Assembly: GCA_963978905.1 (NCBI GenBank)
Contig: OZ022261.1
Coordinates: forward strand, 29,633,686-29,697,685
DNA: 64,000 bases
Reading direction: 5' to 3'
DNA from: Trichostrongylus colubriformis
Lineage: Eukaryota > Nematoda > Chromadorea > Rhabditida > Trichostrongylidae
The first letter of the stretch is position 1, and the number at the start of each line of letters is the position of its first letter. Below the pieces are notes generated by a model. That model did not search any database and was not told where the DNA came from. It was given only the letters and a program-made list of their open reading frames with translations. This document shows, one piece after another, positions 11,001 through 21,993 of the stretch. A program made the position numbers and the translations under genes.

Positions 11001-13024
11001 AGGTCAGGTCAAGTTTGGATTGGGTGACGCACTCACTCGATGGTACGGTTGACAAGCCACTTTTAGCCTTCCGCTTAAAATGGTCCAAGATGTACAGAGC
11101 GTACACGGACTCCGCACACAGTAGGCGGGGCGTGCGCTGCACTGTGCTCGGATCAGTGCTAAAAAATTCTGTATTTCGTCTCAAAATCGCCCGGACATCG
11201 GGAGAAGGTGGACCAAGATGAGATCCGAGGATATGTAGCAGTTGAGGGAAACCCACCTTCAATGGGCGGAGCGTGCTCCAATTGGGCGTTACTAACGACA
11301 AATGTTCATAACCCGGCTTCAGAGCAGTGTAGAGACTGAGTTAAAATCGGTGGAGGTCAGCGAGATCTGAGCTGTGTTCAGCATATCTGAAGTGAGTGAC
11401 GACCCGCCCACAGTGGGCGGAGGAAGCAATCGAAATCGTATTCACTCATGAAACATAATTCTTCCCTAAAGCGATTTAGGAACCGGTTAAAAACCGAAGT
11501 ATTATGTAACAGCTCAAGTAGCATAAATAATGCCAAATGATCACGTTAGGTGAAGCCTTCGCTACGGTGTCGATTGAAAATATCAGTGTTTGGGCCAAAG
11601 GCTGGGAAGGCTTATGGACCATACCATCGATTAAGCGCCCTCTTAAAAGTTGAAATACTGCAACACCATGCATCACCGATCGATATTGATCGAAAATATT
11701 GGTTTTTGTGCAGGATGTGTCTTTACTGCACACTACTTTACTGGACCATGTCAGACTCCGCCCACTGTGGACACTGTGGACGGGGTCTGCATTAAAATGT
11801 TCGGTGTTTAGATGCGAAATTCTACAATTCGTTCCAGGAGAGTGCAGAAGTAGGGATAAGGTGAGCCAAAATGAGTGAAGGATGTACGTAGCATATGAAG
11901 AATCATAACCTATTTATAAACCACGAGTTTGGTGTGTCTGTCATGTTGTCTGTCTGTGCACCCGAAACTCAGAACTACCTGAAGAACAAGCGGAGAAGTC
12001 AGGTCAAGTTAGGCTTGGGTGGGTCTTGCTAAGAGATGAACAGGTAGCATATGGATCATGTCGGACTCCCCCACTGTGGGGTGGCATGCGTTGAAATGTT
12101 CGGTGTTTAGATGCAAAATTCTATAATTCCTTCCAAAAATGCCCATGAGTCGGGACAAGGTAGGCCAAAATGAGTTAAGGGTGTATGTAGCAGATGAAGA
12201 ATATTCGCCTTCAGTTGGCGGAGCACGCTCCACGTAGGTAGTGTTTACTACGAGCGTATAAGTTGCGTCAGGAGCAGCCCAAAGACTGCGAAAAGATCGA
12301 TGGAGATCAGTGATGTCTTGGTGGTGTTGCACGTTATTGAGGTAGGTGGAGGCCCGCCTACAATGGGCGGAACGTGTAATCAACAATATCGTGCCCACTC
12401 ATAAAATATAAAACAACGCTCCAGAGCGGTCTAGAGCGCGGAAAAAACTGAAGTGATCCGAAGCTGCCAAGGTGACAAAAATAATGTCAACTGATTACGT
12501 AGAAGGGGCGTTATCAGCATATTGGTTGAAATATCGGTTTTTGTGCAAAAGGCTGGAAACGGCTTATGCGCCATACCACTGAGTGAGTACCCTCATAGAA
12601 GATGAAATTGTGGAGTATGATCAGCGAGCCACCCGAATAGGTGACACTGTTGCAGAACTTCAATGAAGTCTTATTGGTCGACATCGATCAAAGTCTTAGA
12701 TCTCTAAGCAAAGAGCTGAAAATAGGTAATGGTCGTAATTGTCCGTTTTCGTACGAAGGGCGGGGCAGTGTGATGGACACCACCAGTACACAATTCAGAG
12801 AGGCTTACATTCTATAGAGCTTATTGCATGCATATCGATACCTACTGTATCGCTGTGATAAGCCTTTGTAGTGAAGGCTGTTAATGGACTACCCCTCAGC
12901 ATAAATGTAAAATCTATTGATTGCCGCCAAACCACATCGCTGTGAAATTTCTTTTACATCATTTTGCCCGCAGCCCGTTTCGCACCGGTACCCCATAACG
13001 CGATGTAGATCGCGAAGCTCACCT
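8052..13024 (+). repeat. Composite degenerate repeat array with a TATA-like core
   Basis: A core CCTATATATAAACCAGGAGT followed by TTTGGTGTGTTTGT and a GTCTGTCTG-type run begins at 8,059, 8,809, 9,111, 9,385, 9,724, 10,335, 10,914 and 11,909. Spacing is irregular, 273-995 bases. Between cores lie two other recurring modules: a CTCCGCCCACTGTGGGCGG / AAAATGTTCGGTGTTT / TTCTATAATTCGT module, and a 117-bp module (see 8,264-8,650). No transposase or long frame is present. It sits inside a Tc1-like derivative. Bases 12,620-13,020 are the most degraded part. Confidence 0.75.
8264..8650 (+). repeat. 117-bp tandem repeat, 3.3 copies
   Basis: Units start at 8,264, 8,381, 8,498 and 8,615 (partial), each opening with TATTGATTGAAAATATCGG and running through GAAACGGCTCATGG to a CCCTCATAGAAGTTAAAAT-like end. 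Exact 117-bp spacing shows head-to-tail amplification. Single or paired copies recur nearby, for example at 11,573 and 11,690, again 117 bp apart. Confidence 0.85.
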
Positions 13025-13103
13025 GGTTTAGTCAAATTTGGTTAAGTAGAAAAAAAGTTATGGCAAAAAAGTGTTTGGCAGAAGTCTTTTGGGCGCTACT
13101 ATA

Positions 13104-14540
13104 TCTTTCGAATTCATGAATTACATTAACAATTGTAACAATTTTCTACAAATAAAATAGCCCGCCATTGAGTAAAATTATTCTATCGGTACCTTCAAAT
13201 TTAAACTATTTAGAATACTCACAAAATAGTATCTACATGCGGCATGCATTTTTTAGCCTTCCAAGACTTCAAATAAGTAAATTACAAAGTGATTGTATGC
13301 GCAACGTGATTAAAGCGTAGTGAAAGCCGGTAGAGTAACGAAATTGTAAAACTTCGAATGTGAGAACTGAAGAGATGGCATGAGCTGCTCCTTGATTAAT
13401 GCCCGGCATTTCAGCTGAAAAACTGCTGTTCAGTTACTCGATGGTTGTTAAGTGTCCGGAATCCCAATACAATAAGAGAATAGAATAGAATAAAAGGTAG
13501 GGAATGTGGATGAAATAATTCTACGAAAGTACCGGTGACCGAAGCACCAAAAATACTTAAGTGTTGATCTATCTGACTTACAATGGAGCTTCGCTCCTTG
13601 GAAGAAATATTGACCCGAGTTTTTGTATTATACACTACCTTTCTTTAAATCGCTCAGTTACGAAGGTAAAATGAATGAAAATAGTAGCTGGACAAAAATC
13701 TAGCGCCAATCACTATGATGTATTGCGAGTGAAACCCGACAGGAGTGCAGTAAAGTTTGAAATCAGTGTGAAAAGTGGCCGCTTCACACTGATAACAATG
13801 CTAATGCCACAGATCAGCGAGCAACGCTCGGAACATAGGACATCATGTGGAAAGGCGGCGTTAACGCGGCTAATCGTCACGCTTTTCCCAAGGCACCATT
13901 CATGATAGGAGCCAATTGGCACTTGCAATTCTTAGAGGGCACTGGGTAGAATTTAGCCAAACATGGACCAGGCAAAATTCGGCACTGCTCTGTGACTTCG
14001 TTGCAAAGCACTCGCAATTCAAATCGAGTTTTTGCTGAAACGACGAAGAACGGCACATTCCAGTGATCTTTCCATGCGTTCAACGCACATCATGACTTTA
14101 AATTTTATGATCTGAAAAATTAGAAAAATCAATTTATGACCTCAAGAATTCAATTCAAAATCCTGGAAACTGACCTCTAAATTTAGATAAGGAATTATGA
14201 CAGCAACATGTGCTGCTCACATGATGCAGTTAAGAGTTTAAGATTTTCGGGTACAGAAAATAGGTCCATATGCAATAACAGTGTAGAGACGCCCCAGATG
14301 TGCTTGAACGATCGCATTTCTCCACGTTTCGCATATTTTATGATGACGTCCGCATACACATAATCGCAAATGACCGGGTGTAAAAAAGTTTAAACACGAA
14401 CAATGTAACATCGTCTGTTCCTTCTGTGGGAAATAAATTTATGAGTGCCGCATGAATTATTTTAGGAGCTTTGTGCTAATTGCAGCTACTCTTTCGATGT
14501 GGAAAGCAATTGAGTGAGGACATGGCATGTACGCCGCGTC
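13104..14540. other. Unrecognised intergenic DNA
   Basis: AT-rich sequence with stop codons in all frames. Frames of 68-76 codons at 13,411-14,083 overlap on both strands and show no family features. No repeat recognised elsewhere in the window. Confidence 0.5.
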
Positions 14541-14544
14541 TAGC

Positions 14545-15375
14545 ATGAACCTGGTGTGTGACATTAGGATAGAAAATTCGCGTCGCGGCGTGCGGTGAGC
14601 GGCGTGATTCGTGCGAACCAGGGCGCGTATGTACTAGTTGGATGTATGCCCTTACGTCAGGATTTCGCGTGGAAGCGTACGTCGCGCGACGTTTGCGCGC
14701 GAGATGGTCAGACTCTGTTGGAGTCGCGTGTATTTGCGTGAAAAAGCGGTGCCTTGTTCCGAATATCCTGAATTTTATGGATCACCCTACATGTAGAATG
14801 TAAAAAGAAGTGGTTTTTGGGTGTCACGAAATTTCTGGGATATTCATTTTCTCGGATTCAATGTCTTGTTCAAATAGAGCACAGCTATGCTAGAATGTCG
14901 TAGGTGATTCATATAGGACCTAGAAAGCAAGAAAGAAAAGCCCAGAAATTTCGTGATGTCAATGAAGAACAAGAGAAAACATGCGGTGGTTCTAGCAAAA
15001 AGCTCGCTCAGGAGCACGAAAAAAAGCTTGCGAAGACTCCGGAAATTAGGTTTTTCTTTTTTTATCTGCTTTTTTCACATTCTCCATATAGAATAATGCA
15101 AATAAAAGTGATACATAGCATAGAAAGTGGAGTGAATGCGTGCAAAACGCCATCATCAACTAATGCTGAACTGGAATAGTAGAGTTTTAATGAAATAGAA
15201 CCAGGCTGAAAACAAACCCAATTCAACGGCGAGATGTATAAAAGTAGGCGTGGGACGATCGTTGCTTTTCTTACGCAATTACACGTAATTTCCACCGAGT
15301 CCAGCCATCTCGCATGCAAAGGTCGCGCGCCGCACGCCGCGATGCGAAATTCTGTCATAAGGACACACAACCTAT
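14545..15375. repeat. GC-rich MITE M1-type ends flanking unrecognised DNA
   Basis: At 14,650-14,680 a segment reads CCCTTACGTCAGGATTTCGC, the terminus of family M1 (see 19,050-19,290); at 15,345-15,370 a related terminus appears in inverse orientation (GCGAAATTCTGTCATAAGG). GC-rich CGCG runs adjoin both. The ~650 bases between them, including a 91-codon frame, look non-coding. Whether the two ends belong to one element is uncertain. Confidence 0.4.
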
Positions 15376-16030
15376 GCGAATGGTAGTGGAACGTTTGCCT
15401 AAAGTCAAATGTAGGACCATAATCACTTTAGGACCAAGCTACCACGGCGTCTCTAACTTGTATACGTCGCGTTGCACTCCGCATGCTGGATGCAAATTTT
15501 CTTTCCTGTTGGCACACACTCTTATGCACAATGTTTTTACTGTGTGGCTGATGCATTTAAAATTTTGCTTGTAGGATTGCCCTCAGTTCTTGCGCAATGG
15601 ACTGTGTTCCACTAGCTCTTGAGAAAAGCGTTGAAGGCACAGTTCACGATAGTATTTTGGGTCATCATGCTCGGCAGTGATTTTACGGGTGTTCAAGAAT
15701 ACATATGTGAGGGAAAAATTAAAAATGCCCTGCAATGACCCTGAATGTATGCGTTCCCGACTCTGGCCCGAACGATATCGCCGCAGCCCGAAAGTAGACC
15801 TAAGGATTTCTTAATCAATATTATCATCCAAAATTGAGCTATACTACCTTTTTCTCTGGTAGCGTTGCCCTCACTACCAAGATTTCGTCTATCCTATGTA
15901 ATCACGGATGATGGCATGCATTTCCCCGAAGTAGTTGCCACCTCTAATCAACTGGACAGATCGGTGGCGGGTATGGGCCATCCTAAGACGAAGGCACTAT
16001 CATATTTTGGGGCTGTCTATGCGCTTGGGC

Positions 16031-16108
16031 TGCTTTCATACTTTGCGACACCGGCGGCGACGGCTAAAAATAGCAGCCTCCGCCGCAGCCGGTGCCACAA
16101 AGTATGAA
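16031..16108. repeat. Imperfect hairpin, CCGGCACCGC family
   Basis: TTCATACTTTGCGACACCGG on the left pairs with CCGGTGCCACAAAGTATGAA on the right around a short centre. The same arms occur singly at 600-620, 51,565-51,590 and 56,450-56,470. It looks like a small fold-back element. Confidence 0.65.
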
Positions 16109-16269
16109 CAACCTATCTATTCATCCTAGCGCTGCGCTGAAGGAGCCCCCCTGCAGTTATGGAAGGGGCTATCTGCTCACGGAAGTGTACGGAGTAGTTA
16201 AGTTATCGCAAGTTGTGCCTATAAGGCACCACATTAATAGTTTGGTCGATCGTCGCATGTGGAAGTAGG

Positions 16270-16350
16270 GGTGCTGAACTGTGTCGCAGTGGAGAAAGAA
16301 CGGAACTAAAACGGCAGAGACCTAGGAAAAGGAAACCCTCCTACCTTTGT
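16270..16350 (+). repeat. Dispersed repeat, also at 28,672-28,745
   Basis: CAGTGGAGAAAGAACGGAA and the following AAACGGCAGA-type segment recur at 28,677 on. Nature unknown. Bases 15,380-16,020 and 16,350-16,980 show nothing recognised. Confidence 0.5.
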
Positions 16351-16989
16351 TTCATTCTGTGGATGCGCTCTTCACCCGTTCCATCATTGGGGTAAGGTAG
16401 TAGCCACTCTAAATGAGGTCCACAGTTTTGCCCAATAACCTCAGCGGTGTCTTATGGTAACAGGACGTGTGCTTCCCGGGCCTTTGCCGTTTTGAAACTA
16501 ACTCATGATTCAGTCATTTCGTCTTTCTATTGAAGTGGACAACCTTGATAGCGCCGTGGCGGGCGCTTTTTTTTTGCCAGTTCCGTTCATTAGCCACAAT
16601 CACCTTGCAACTCTTTACAATGACCAAACGGATATTGCAGTTTCCCCATAACGGTGACAATGCAATACCATTTCATTTGAACAGCTGGCTACAGGCCCTT
16701 TTTTAAGTGCACGGAGAGGTTATTGTTGAATTTCCTTTGTTCTCCAGTTTGCAGTTCATATGAAAAAATAAATTCATTTTACTGCGATCGGAATCAGGAG
16801 CCAGCACTGATACTATATTGGACTTTTATACTGGAGTGAGCGAAGTAGTCAGAAAACGCGGAATTACCTGTTGAGGGTTGGTCGTCCATGCCAATCGGGC
16901 CCTTGAAGAATCCATCAGGAGTAATGAAGAAAAGGGCGCGCTCGGAAAGGATGATCTTTAGCGAAGGTTGGGTTGAAAAGCACGCCTTG

Positions 16990-17300
16990 AGGTCTTTATT
17001 CCTCGTTTAGGTGTGTCTTCATCCGATGACTGCCGATGGCAAGGTATCAGCGGAAAGCGAGGCAACGCTAGCTCAGCTACCCTTGCCGTCCGCATCATCC
17101 CTTTCAAAGACTCAGGGCGCGCGAAATCGCGTCCTTGGTTTGACAGGGGGCCCACTCCTTCGTTTTTTGACCGTTTTACTCCACTGGTTCTTCATCTATG
17201 CACTTTATACTCTACAATCTGCCAGAAGTATTCTTGTCGGCGTCTTCATGATTGTGGTTGTTCTCCAAGCCGATTCCAAGCCGATTGATCCTATTCTTAT
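16990..17300 (+). repeat. Dispersed repeat R5, copy 1
   Basis: GC-rich head followed by a pyrimidine-rich tail TTTTGACCGTTTTACTCCA and CTTTATACTCTACAATCTGCC. The same head-tail design recurs at 29,110-29,370, 31,450-31,720, 32,165-32,490, 41,200-41,520, 52,040-52,380 and 61,380-61,640. The ~90-codon frames here are not conserved between copies, so I read it as a repeat, not a gene. Confidence 0.6.
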
Positions 17301-17720
17301 AACTTGAAAATAGACGTGCACCGTACTCACATAAGGGTGAATCTGAGCATTTTCTAATAAAAAGGGTCTGCAGACAACGGTGATTGACAAGACGACAACA
17401 GGTGCACCAGTCAGGCTTTGGTATTACTCCACGAATATGGGTTGCTCGGTCAATTTGCTATTCTCATGCAGATCGAATATTCCATAGTTTTTGGCCTGTT
17501 AAGGCGTAAGATTGGATTTTCACATGACACAACCTTTTTGTTACCGCACTTTTCCCTTCAAGAATTCTCTGGAACGTGTTACAGGCCACCCCTGAATCGT
17601 TTTCGACATTTTTGTTGTTTTTTCTTTTTCCGCTCCGAAAAAAACTCTCCCTGTCTTTTCGAATTGATGACCTGTTTGTACACCTTGCACCAATCAAATA
17701 TTCACACCCGCTCAAAATTA

Positions 17721-18975
17721 TTAGGCTGTTGCAAAATTAATTTCGGTTTAAGGTATGTATAAATAAGTAGATTTTTTACCCTGAACTATTCCATCCCAAG
17801 GAACGCCAGGCATACCATTTGGTGGGTTTTTTCTGCTCTTTCAGAAACTTCTATGAATGTCGCTCTAAGTTTTCCAGCCGGCCTTTTCCAGGGCTGCGTA
17901 TAATCATGAACCGACGCGACTATCGAGTCATCATGCTTTATGAGTTTAAATTGGAACACTCCGCAGCGGAGGCAGCTCGTAATCTCAGCAGTGTTTTTGG
18001 GACGAATTGTCCTTGCGAACGAACAGTGGAGCTCTGGTTTAAAAAATTTGCTTCTGGCGATTTTGATCTCGAAGAGAAGTCGGGTCGCGCCCGCAGGTCA
18101 TCGCTTAATGATCAAGATTTAAGGAGAGTCGTCGAAGCAAATCCGAAGACGAATACTCGTACGTTAGCAGAAGACCTAGGCGTACAGCTGACAATCGGCA
18201 AGGTGAAGAAGATGTCGAAGTGGGTGCCCCATGACCTGACCGATGAGCAGCGTCTGGCACGTTTCGACACCTGCTCTAATCTCCTAGTTCGTCATAAAAA
18301 TGAGCCGTTTGTAAACCGTATTATAACTGTAGATGAAAAATGGGTTCTTTATGATAACAGGAAGCGGGGATTAGTCTGGGTAGATAAGGATGCTCCTCCA
18401 AAAACTTTTCCTAAACCCGACCTTCACCCTAAGGTTATGATTACTGTGTGGTGGTGTTGTAAAGGTGTAATCCATTACAGTTTCTTGCAACCTGGTCAGC
18501 CAGTCACAGCAGAGTCTTACTGTTGTGATCTGGAGCAAATGTATAGAAAGTTGCAAAAATTGTGGCCGGCGGTGGTGAATAGAAGAGGTCCGATCCTGTT
18601 GCAGGACAACGCAAGGCCACACACCTCACAAATCACTCGGCAAAAATTGACCCACTTGGGTATAGAAGTTCTCCCTCACCCAGCATATTCTCCCGACCTT
18701 TCCCCAACAGACTATCACTTTTTTCGAGCCCTCAATTCTCATCTGCGTCAGAAACAATTTACTAATTTAGACAATGTTGAATGTGCCTTCCTTGACTTCG
18801 TTGATTCTCGTGATAGTAGTTTTTATAGTGAAGGCTTAGATTTATTGCCTGTTCGTTGGCAAAAGTGTGTAGATTCTGATGGTTTTTAGTTCGATTAATA
18901 AACTTGTGTTTAAGCTGAGTTATAGTAGTTTGAAGTATGCGGTCCTTTTCCGAAATTCATTTTGCAACAACCTAA
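17721..18975 (+). mobile_element. Mariner element Mar1, full length with both ends
   Basis: The inverted ends are TTAGGCTGTTGCAAAATTAA at 17,721 and, inverted, TTAGGTTGTTGCAAAATGAA ending at 18,975; they match over about 26 bases with two differences. TA duplications lie at 17,719-17,720 and 18,976-18,977. Length is 1,255 bp, usual for mariner. It encloses one uninterrupted transposase frame. The transposase resembles the SETMAR/cecropia-type branch that includes hookworm bandit elements. Confidence 0.93.
17906..18889 (+). CDS. Mariner transposase, open frame with a small internal deletion
   Basis: The enzyme excises and integrates its element at TA sites in the nucleus. The start was chosen at MNRRDYRVIMLYEF, which matches the family N-terminus; an ATG 29 codons upstream is in frame but lacks family sequence. 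327 residues, slightly under the usual ~345. Residues 1-60 form the first helix-turn-helix region, ending with a GDFDLEEKSGR linker. WVPHDL lies at 106-111, and catalytic residues are D143 (TVDEKW), D234 (LQDNARPH) and D269 (SPTDYHFF), with exactly 34 residues between the last two, so DD34D. Oddity: between LGV at 91-93 and IGKVKK at 97 on, about 8 residues of the second helix-turn-helix are missing compared with SETMAR-type proteins, in frame. The catalytic triad is complete but DNA binding may be lost. Confidence 0.92.
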   Translation: MNRRDYRVIMLYEFKLEHSAAEAARNLSSVFGTNCPCERTVELWFKKFASGDFDLEEKSGRARRSSLNDQDLRRVVEANPKTNTRTLAEDLGVQLTIGKVKKMSKWVPHDLTDEQRLARFDTCSNLLVRHKNEPFVNRIITVDEKWVLYDNRKRGLVWVDKDAPPKTFPKPDLHPKVMITVWWCCKGVIHYSFLQPGQPVTAESYCCDLEQMYRKLQKLWPAVVNRRGPILLQDNARPHTSQITRQKLTHLGIEVLPHPAYSPDLSPTDYHFFRALNSHLRQKQFTNLDNVECAFLDFVDSRDSSFYSEGLDLLPVRWQKCVDSDGF

Positions 18976-19049
18976 TATTATTTGACAGTATTGTCACCTG
19001 TTTATGTCATGACCAGGTATTGCAAATGCGAATCGTACAATGCATTGTT

Positions 19050-19290
19050 TACGGATGTGTACCCGTATGTCAGGATTTCGCACGACGATGAGCGGCGTGC
19101 GACGCAGTGTCTGCGAGCCATGCACACTAATGTAGTTAGGTCTTAGAAGTTTACACGGTAATGCTAGGGGAGCGATACGCAGTTGACCAGTAATCGCTTC
19201 AGGACTCAACAACATGGCGCCTTTGGCTCGTAAGCATTGCTTCGCATGCGGCATGCTGCGTACGAAATCCTGACATAAGGGTACACGCCC
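19050..19290. repeat. MITE, family M1
   Basis: Left end GTGTACCCGTATGTCAGGAT followed by TTCGCA; right end, inverted, GTGTACCCTTATGTCAGGAT followed by TTCGTA. The ends agree over about 26 bases with two differences. The centre is non-coding and GC-rich near the ends. A diverged copy lies at 26,850-27,060 and single ends at 14,650 and 15,345. Confidence 0.75.
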
Positions 19291-19299
19291 ATTGTTCAC

Positions 19300-19990
19300 T
19301 ATCCTACTATTGAGTTGGGGAATAAGCTCTCGCCGTTTTTTATTCTCTGTGTTTCGTAATGTTTTCTTGATCTTTCAACAAAGTTTATATATGTTTCGGA
19401 TAGAGCTTTTTCTGTTCTACAAAAGATGCCATTTATTTTTCGACTCTTTCGCTTGCTTAATATTTGAGAGGTTTAGATGAAGTAATTTTAGGGTAAAAAC
19501 TCGCATTTCCGACATTTCCTCTTCTTCGGCTGCCGTCGAGACTGAAAAACGTGTGCGCATATTGTTACAAGTATGCTTTTTATTCAAGAGTACGAGAAAT
19601 CGCTGGAGTGGAACCAGGGAGAGTTGACGTAGTCGAGTAATGCGTGCGAGTGCTGATAAACTGTGGCAACTATACCATTCAGTACCTGAGTTAAGGTCAA
19701 TAGGGTCTCGGTAGTGTAATGAATTAGCACGTATGCGCATGCGTTCTCGATAGAGCTTTTTCAGCTCCACAAACTGATGCTGCTTGTTATGTTATATACT
19801 CAACTGTATGCTATTTTTAAGGTTTACAAATGCAATAGCCATCAAAAACGTGCAGTTTCGCCCATCTCCTTTTCCTTGCTTACCATCGAGATTGTAGGGA
19901 ATGCTCATGTATGCATTCGATAAGGCTTTCTCTACTCTAGAAGAGGTCGCCACTCGTCTTTTGAATCCTTCCATAATTCAATATTTCCAA
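19300..19990 (+). repeat. Repeat R6, tandem-like copies
   Basis: Units share a TTTCGGATAGAGCTTTTTCT-like segment, a CTCTACAAAA segment and CGCATTTCCGACATTTCCTC. Related starts lie at about 19,390, 19,745 and 19,910. Sister copies are at 33,170-33,500 (+) and, inverted, 20,560-21,770 with a mariner inserted. The 62-117 codon frames overlapping it are not preserved between copies. Confidence 0.6.
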
Positions 19991-20757
19991 CGCTTAGAAA
20001 TAGGGTACTCAGGAAAAATCCACCCGTCCTTCTTCCGTCAAAATCAAGATTTTATCGAACAGATTTCCTAAACAACAAAAATCCTTCATTATAACAGTAG
20101 ATTTACCATTGTCTTTTATCCCTCACCTGATTTGAACTGAAGCGGGAAGGTCAGCTTTTTTTTACTTGGATGTGCCAAAAGGGGTGTGTAGCCTTTAGTC
20201 GAATTTTTGCTTCGCGGTGCCGCAGTCTCGGCGCTATCAACACTTGCCGCGGTCGGTGGGGATCACACTCAGGACGAGAGGGCTGGTACCATAGAGATCC
20301 TTTGAATAAATAGCTGTTTACCTTATTATCTGGTGACAATAATTTTTGTACCCTAACAACGCAAAATATGTAGTTACATTTAAAAAGAAACGTTAACATT
20401 GCATGATGACAATCCCAATCAAGAAGGAATTATTTCTGGCGTAAAACTTGAAAGGGTGTACGCAATGTATGCAGTCACACGCGGAGAAATCTGCCGCGCT
20501 CGACCACGCGAAAGTTCGACATAAGGCCACATACCCTGTCAAGAAAGAAGATTTTTGCATGCAAATTGCTCACTTTTTAGAGCTCGAAATCAACAGTCGA
20601 TCAAACGATCAAAAACAGATGAACTGCTTCGCCCGAAAAAGCTCCATCGATAACACGTACGCATACATTTTTTGGCCTCGATGGCAGTCAAGGAAGAGGA
20701 AATGTTGGGAGTGCGATTTTCACATTCAAATTACTTCATTTCTGAACCTCACAAATA

Positions 20758-21610
20758 TTAGGTTGGACGGGAAGTTCTGGGACACCTTGTGAGAAAAATT
20801 CAATTTATTTTAATTTTACTCACATGTAACTTCAGTCACCAAAGTATGCACCATCGTGATCTACAATGTACTGCCAACGCTCAGGAAGATCGTAGATACC
20901 CTTCCGGTAGAATTCGGGAGACTTCTGGTCAAAGAAGTTCTGGAGCCCGCTCTTGAGATCGTCGTCATCTTTGAACTGTCGCCCGTCAAGGAAGTGGCTC
21001 AACGACCGGAATAGGTGGTAGTCAGTTGGGGACATGTCCGGGGAATATGGTGGGTGGGGAAGCGTCGTCCAGCCGAGGTCCTGGATCCTTTGACACGCCA
21101 ACTTTGCCACATGTGGGTGAGCGTTATCGTGGAGGAAGAGGTCTTGGTCCATTTTTCCGGTAAGTTTTGGCGCTCCGGTGTCCAATTGCCTGCAGTAGAG
21201 ATCGGCAGTGGCTGTCGTGTTGGATGGTAACAGTTTCCTATTTTTTTGAAAATTTTCAAAAAAAAAAGTTTTTTTCTCAATGCAATTTTTTGAATATTTT
21301 CCTGTTCCAATTTGAGCCGATCGAGCCATCGGGCTGCCGCCATATGAGAGACAGTACCTGGGTCCATCGACTGGTTAATTTTGTTAGTGGCCTCGCATGC
21401 TGAGGAACCGAGGCGGTGTTCGTGAATTTCGCACCTTTCGCGAAATTGCCGTAAATTCACTGCTAGTTGAAGCCGTAGAGAATATGAATGTGCTATTCAG
21501 AAGCCCTTTTCAGACGCTTCATATACCCCCCACTACCAAATGCTCCCGAAGCTTTACAGGTTTCTACAGGAAAAAACAAAAAGTGTCCCAGAACTTCCCG
21601 TCCAACCTAA
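20758..21610 (-). mobile_element. Mariner Mar2, internally deleted
   Basis: The ends are perfect inverted repeats over 28 bases starting TTAGGTTGGACGGGAAGTTC. TA duplications lie at 20,756-20,757 and 21,611-21,612. Length is 853 bp against about 1.3 kb for a complete element, so about a third is missing from the middle. The termini share no clear sequence with Mar1 beyond TTAGGTTG, marking a different family. Confidence 0.92.
20832..21460 (-). pseudogene. Mar2 transposase remnant
   Basis: Reading leftwards, a first-domain fragment (GPGTVS-like DPGTVSHMAAARWLDRLK, about 21,330-21,400) is joined to the C-terminal half. The latter keeps the second catalytic Asp in FLHDNAHPHVAKL and the third in SPDMSPTDYHLF, then the usual ending LPERWQYIVDHDGAYF. 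The central part with the first catalytic Asp is gone, replaced by an A/T-rich junction near 21,240-21,300. A frame change separates the halves. It cannot encode an active enzyme. Confidence 0.85.
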
Positions 21611-21993
21611 TATTAAGCATCAAAGGAATCGAAACAACAAGTAGCAACGTTTCATAGAGCAGAAAAAGCTTTATCGAGCACATATAAAAGCTTTGTCGAA
21701 AGGTGAAGAGGACGTTGTGAAACACAGAGAGTAAAAGTTCTGTGTTTGGCGCATAATTCATTTCTCACGGCGCAGCAAATTGAGACCTTGGTTTTTGGAG
21801 GTAATGTGGGGAGTGGCACTTACACACTGATGGTGGTTGACTGGTCCTGATAATAGCTGATAACAGCTGATAAGGAGGTTGGAAGGCAAGGGTCACTATT
21901 TCGCTGTGCTTTTCGGGCTGACGATGAAACGTTGGCATTCATAGGTGTTATATGGGTTAAGAAGGAAACATCGGTGACGGGAGGCTAGAAGTA

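Larger units (their letters stand above)
7629..13101 (+). mobile_element. Tc1-like deletion derivative A, split by a 5-kb insert
   Basis: The left end is TA|CAGTAGCGCTCAAAAGTC (7,627 on) and the right end is its inverse, CTTTTGGGCGCTACTA|TA, ending at 13,101. A CAGT start and TA target duplication are the Tc1 hallmark. Between the ends it keeps only the last ~22 codons of a Tc1 transposase (7,814-7,879; SRCASVIKSRGLSTKY), the C-terminal signature of that family. The element therefore lost most of its gene. Compared with copy B (45,833-47,205), it is interrupted between about 8,051 and 13,024 by unrelated repeat DNA. The intact site at TA 7,732-7,733 is where copy B carries a mariner. Confidence 0.8.
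20560..21770 (-). repeat. Repeat R6, inverted copy, interrupted by a mariner
   Basis: Bases 20,560-20,757 and 21,611-21,770 together read, on the - strand, like the + strand of 33,170-33,500: the AGAGCAGAAAAAGCTTTATC segment matches its inverse there, as does the AAATTACTTCATTTCTGAAC segment. The two halves are separated by Mar2. The uninterrupted site is TA 33,306-33,307 and TA 19,461-19,462. Bases 19,991-20,560 hold nothing recognised. Confidence 0.7.

Noticed and set aside
8059..11922. TATA-like cores as gene promoters
   Set aside because: No coding frames follow them; they are members of a degenerate repeat, so promoter function is only a hypothesis.
8052..13024. CRISPR array or simple satellite
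   Set aside because: Spacing is irregular, the modules differ and the host is clearly eukaryotic.
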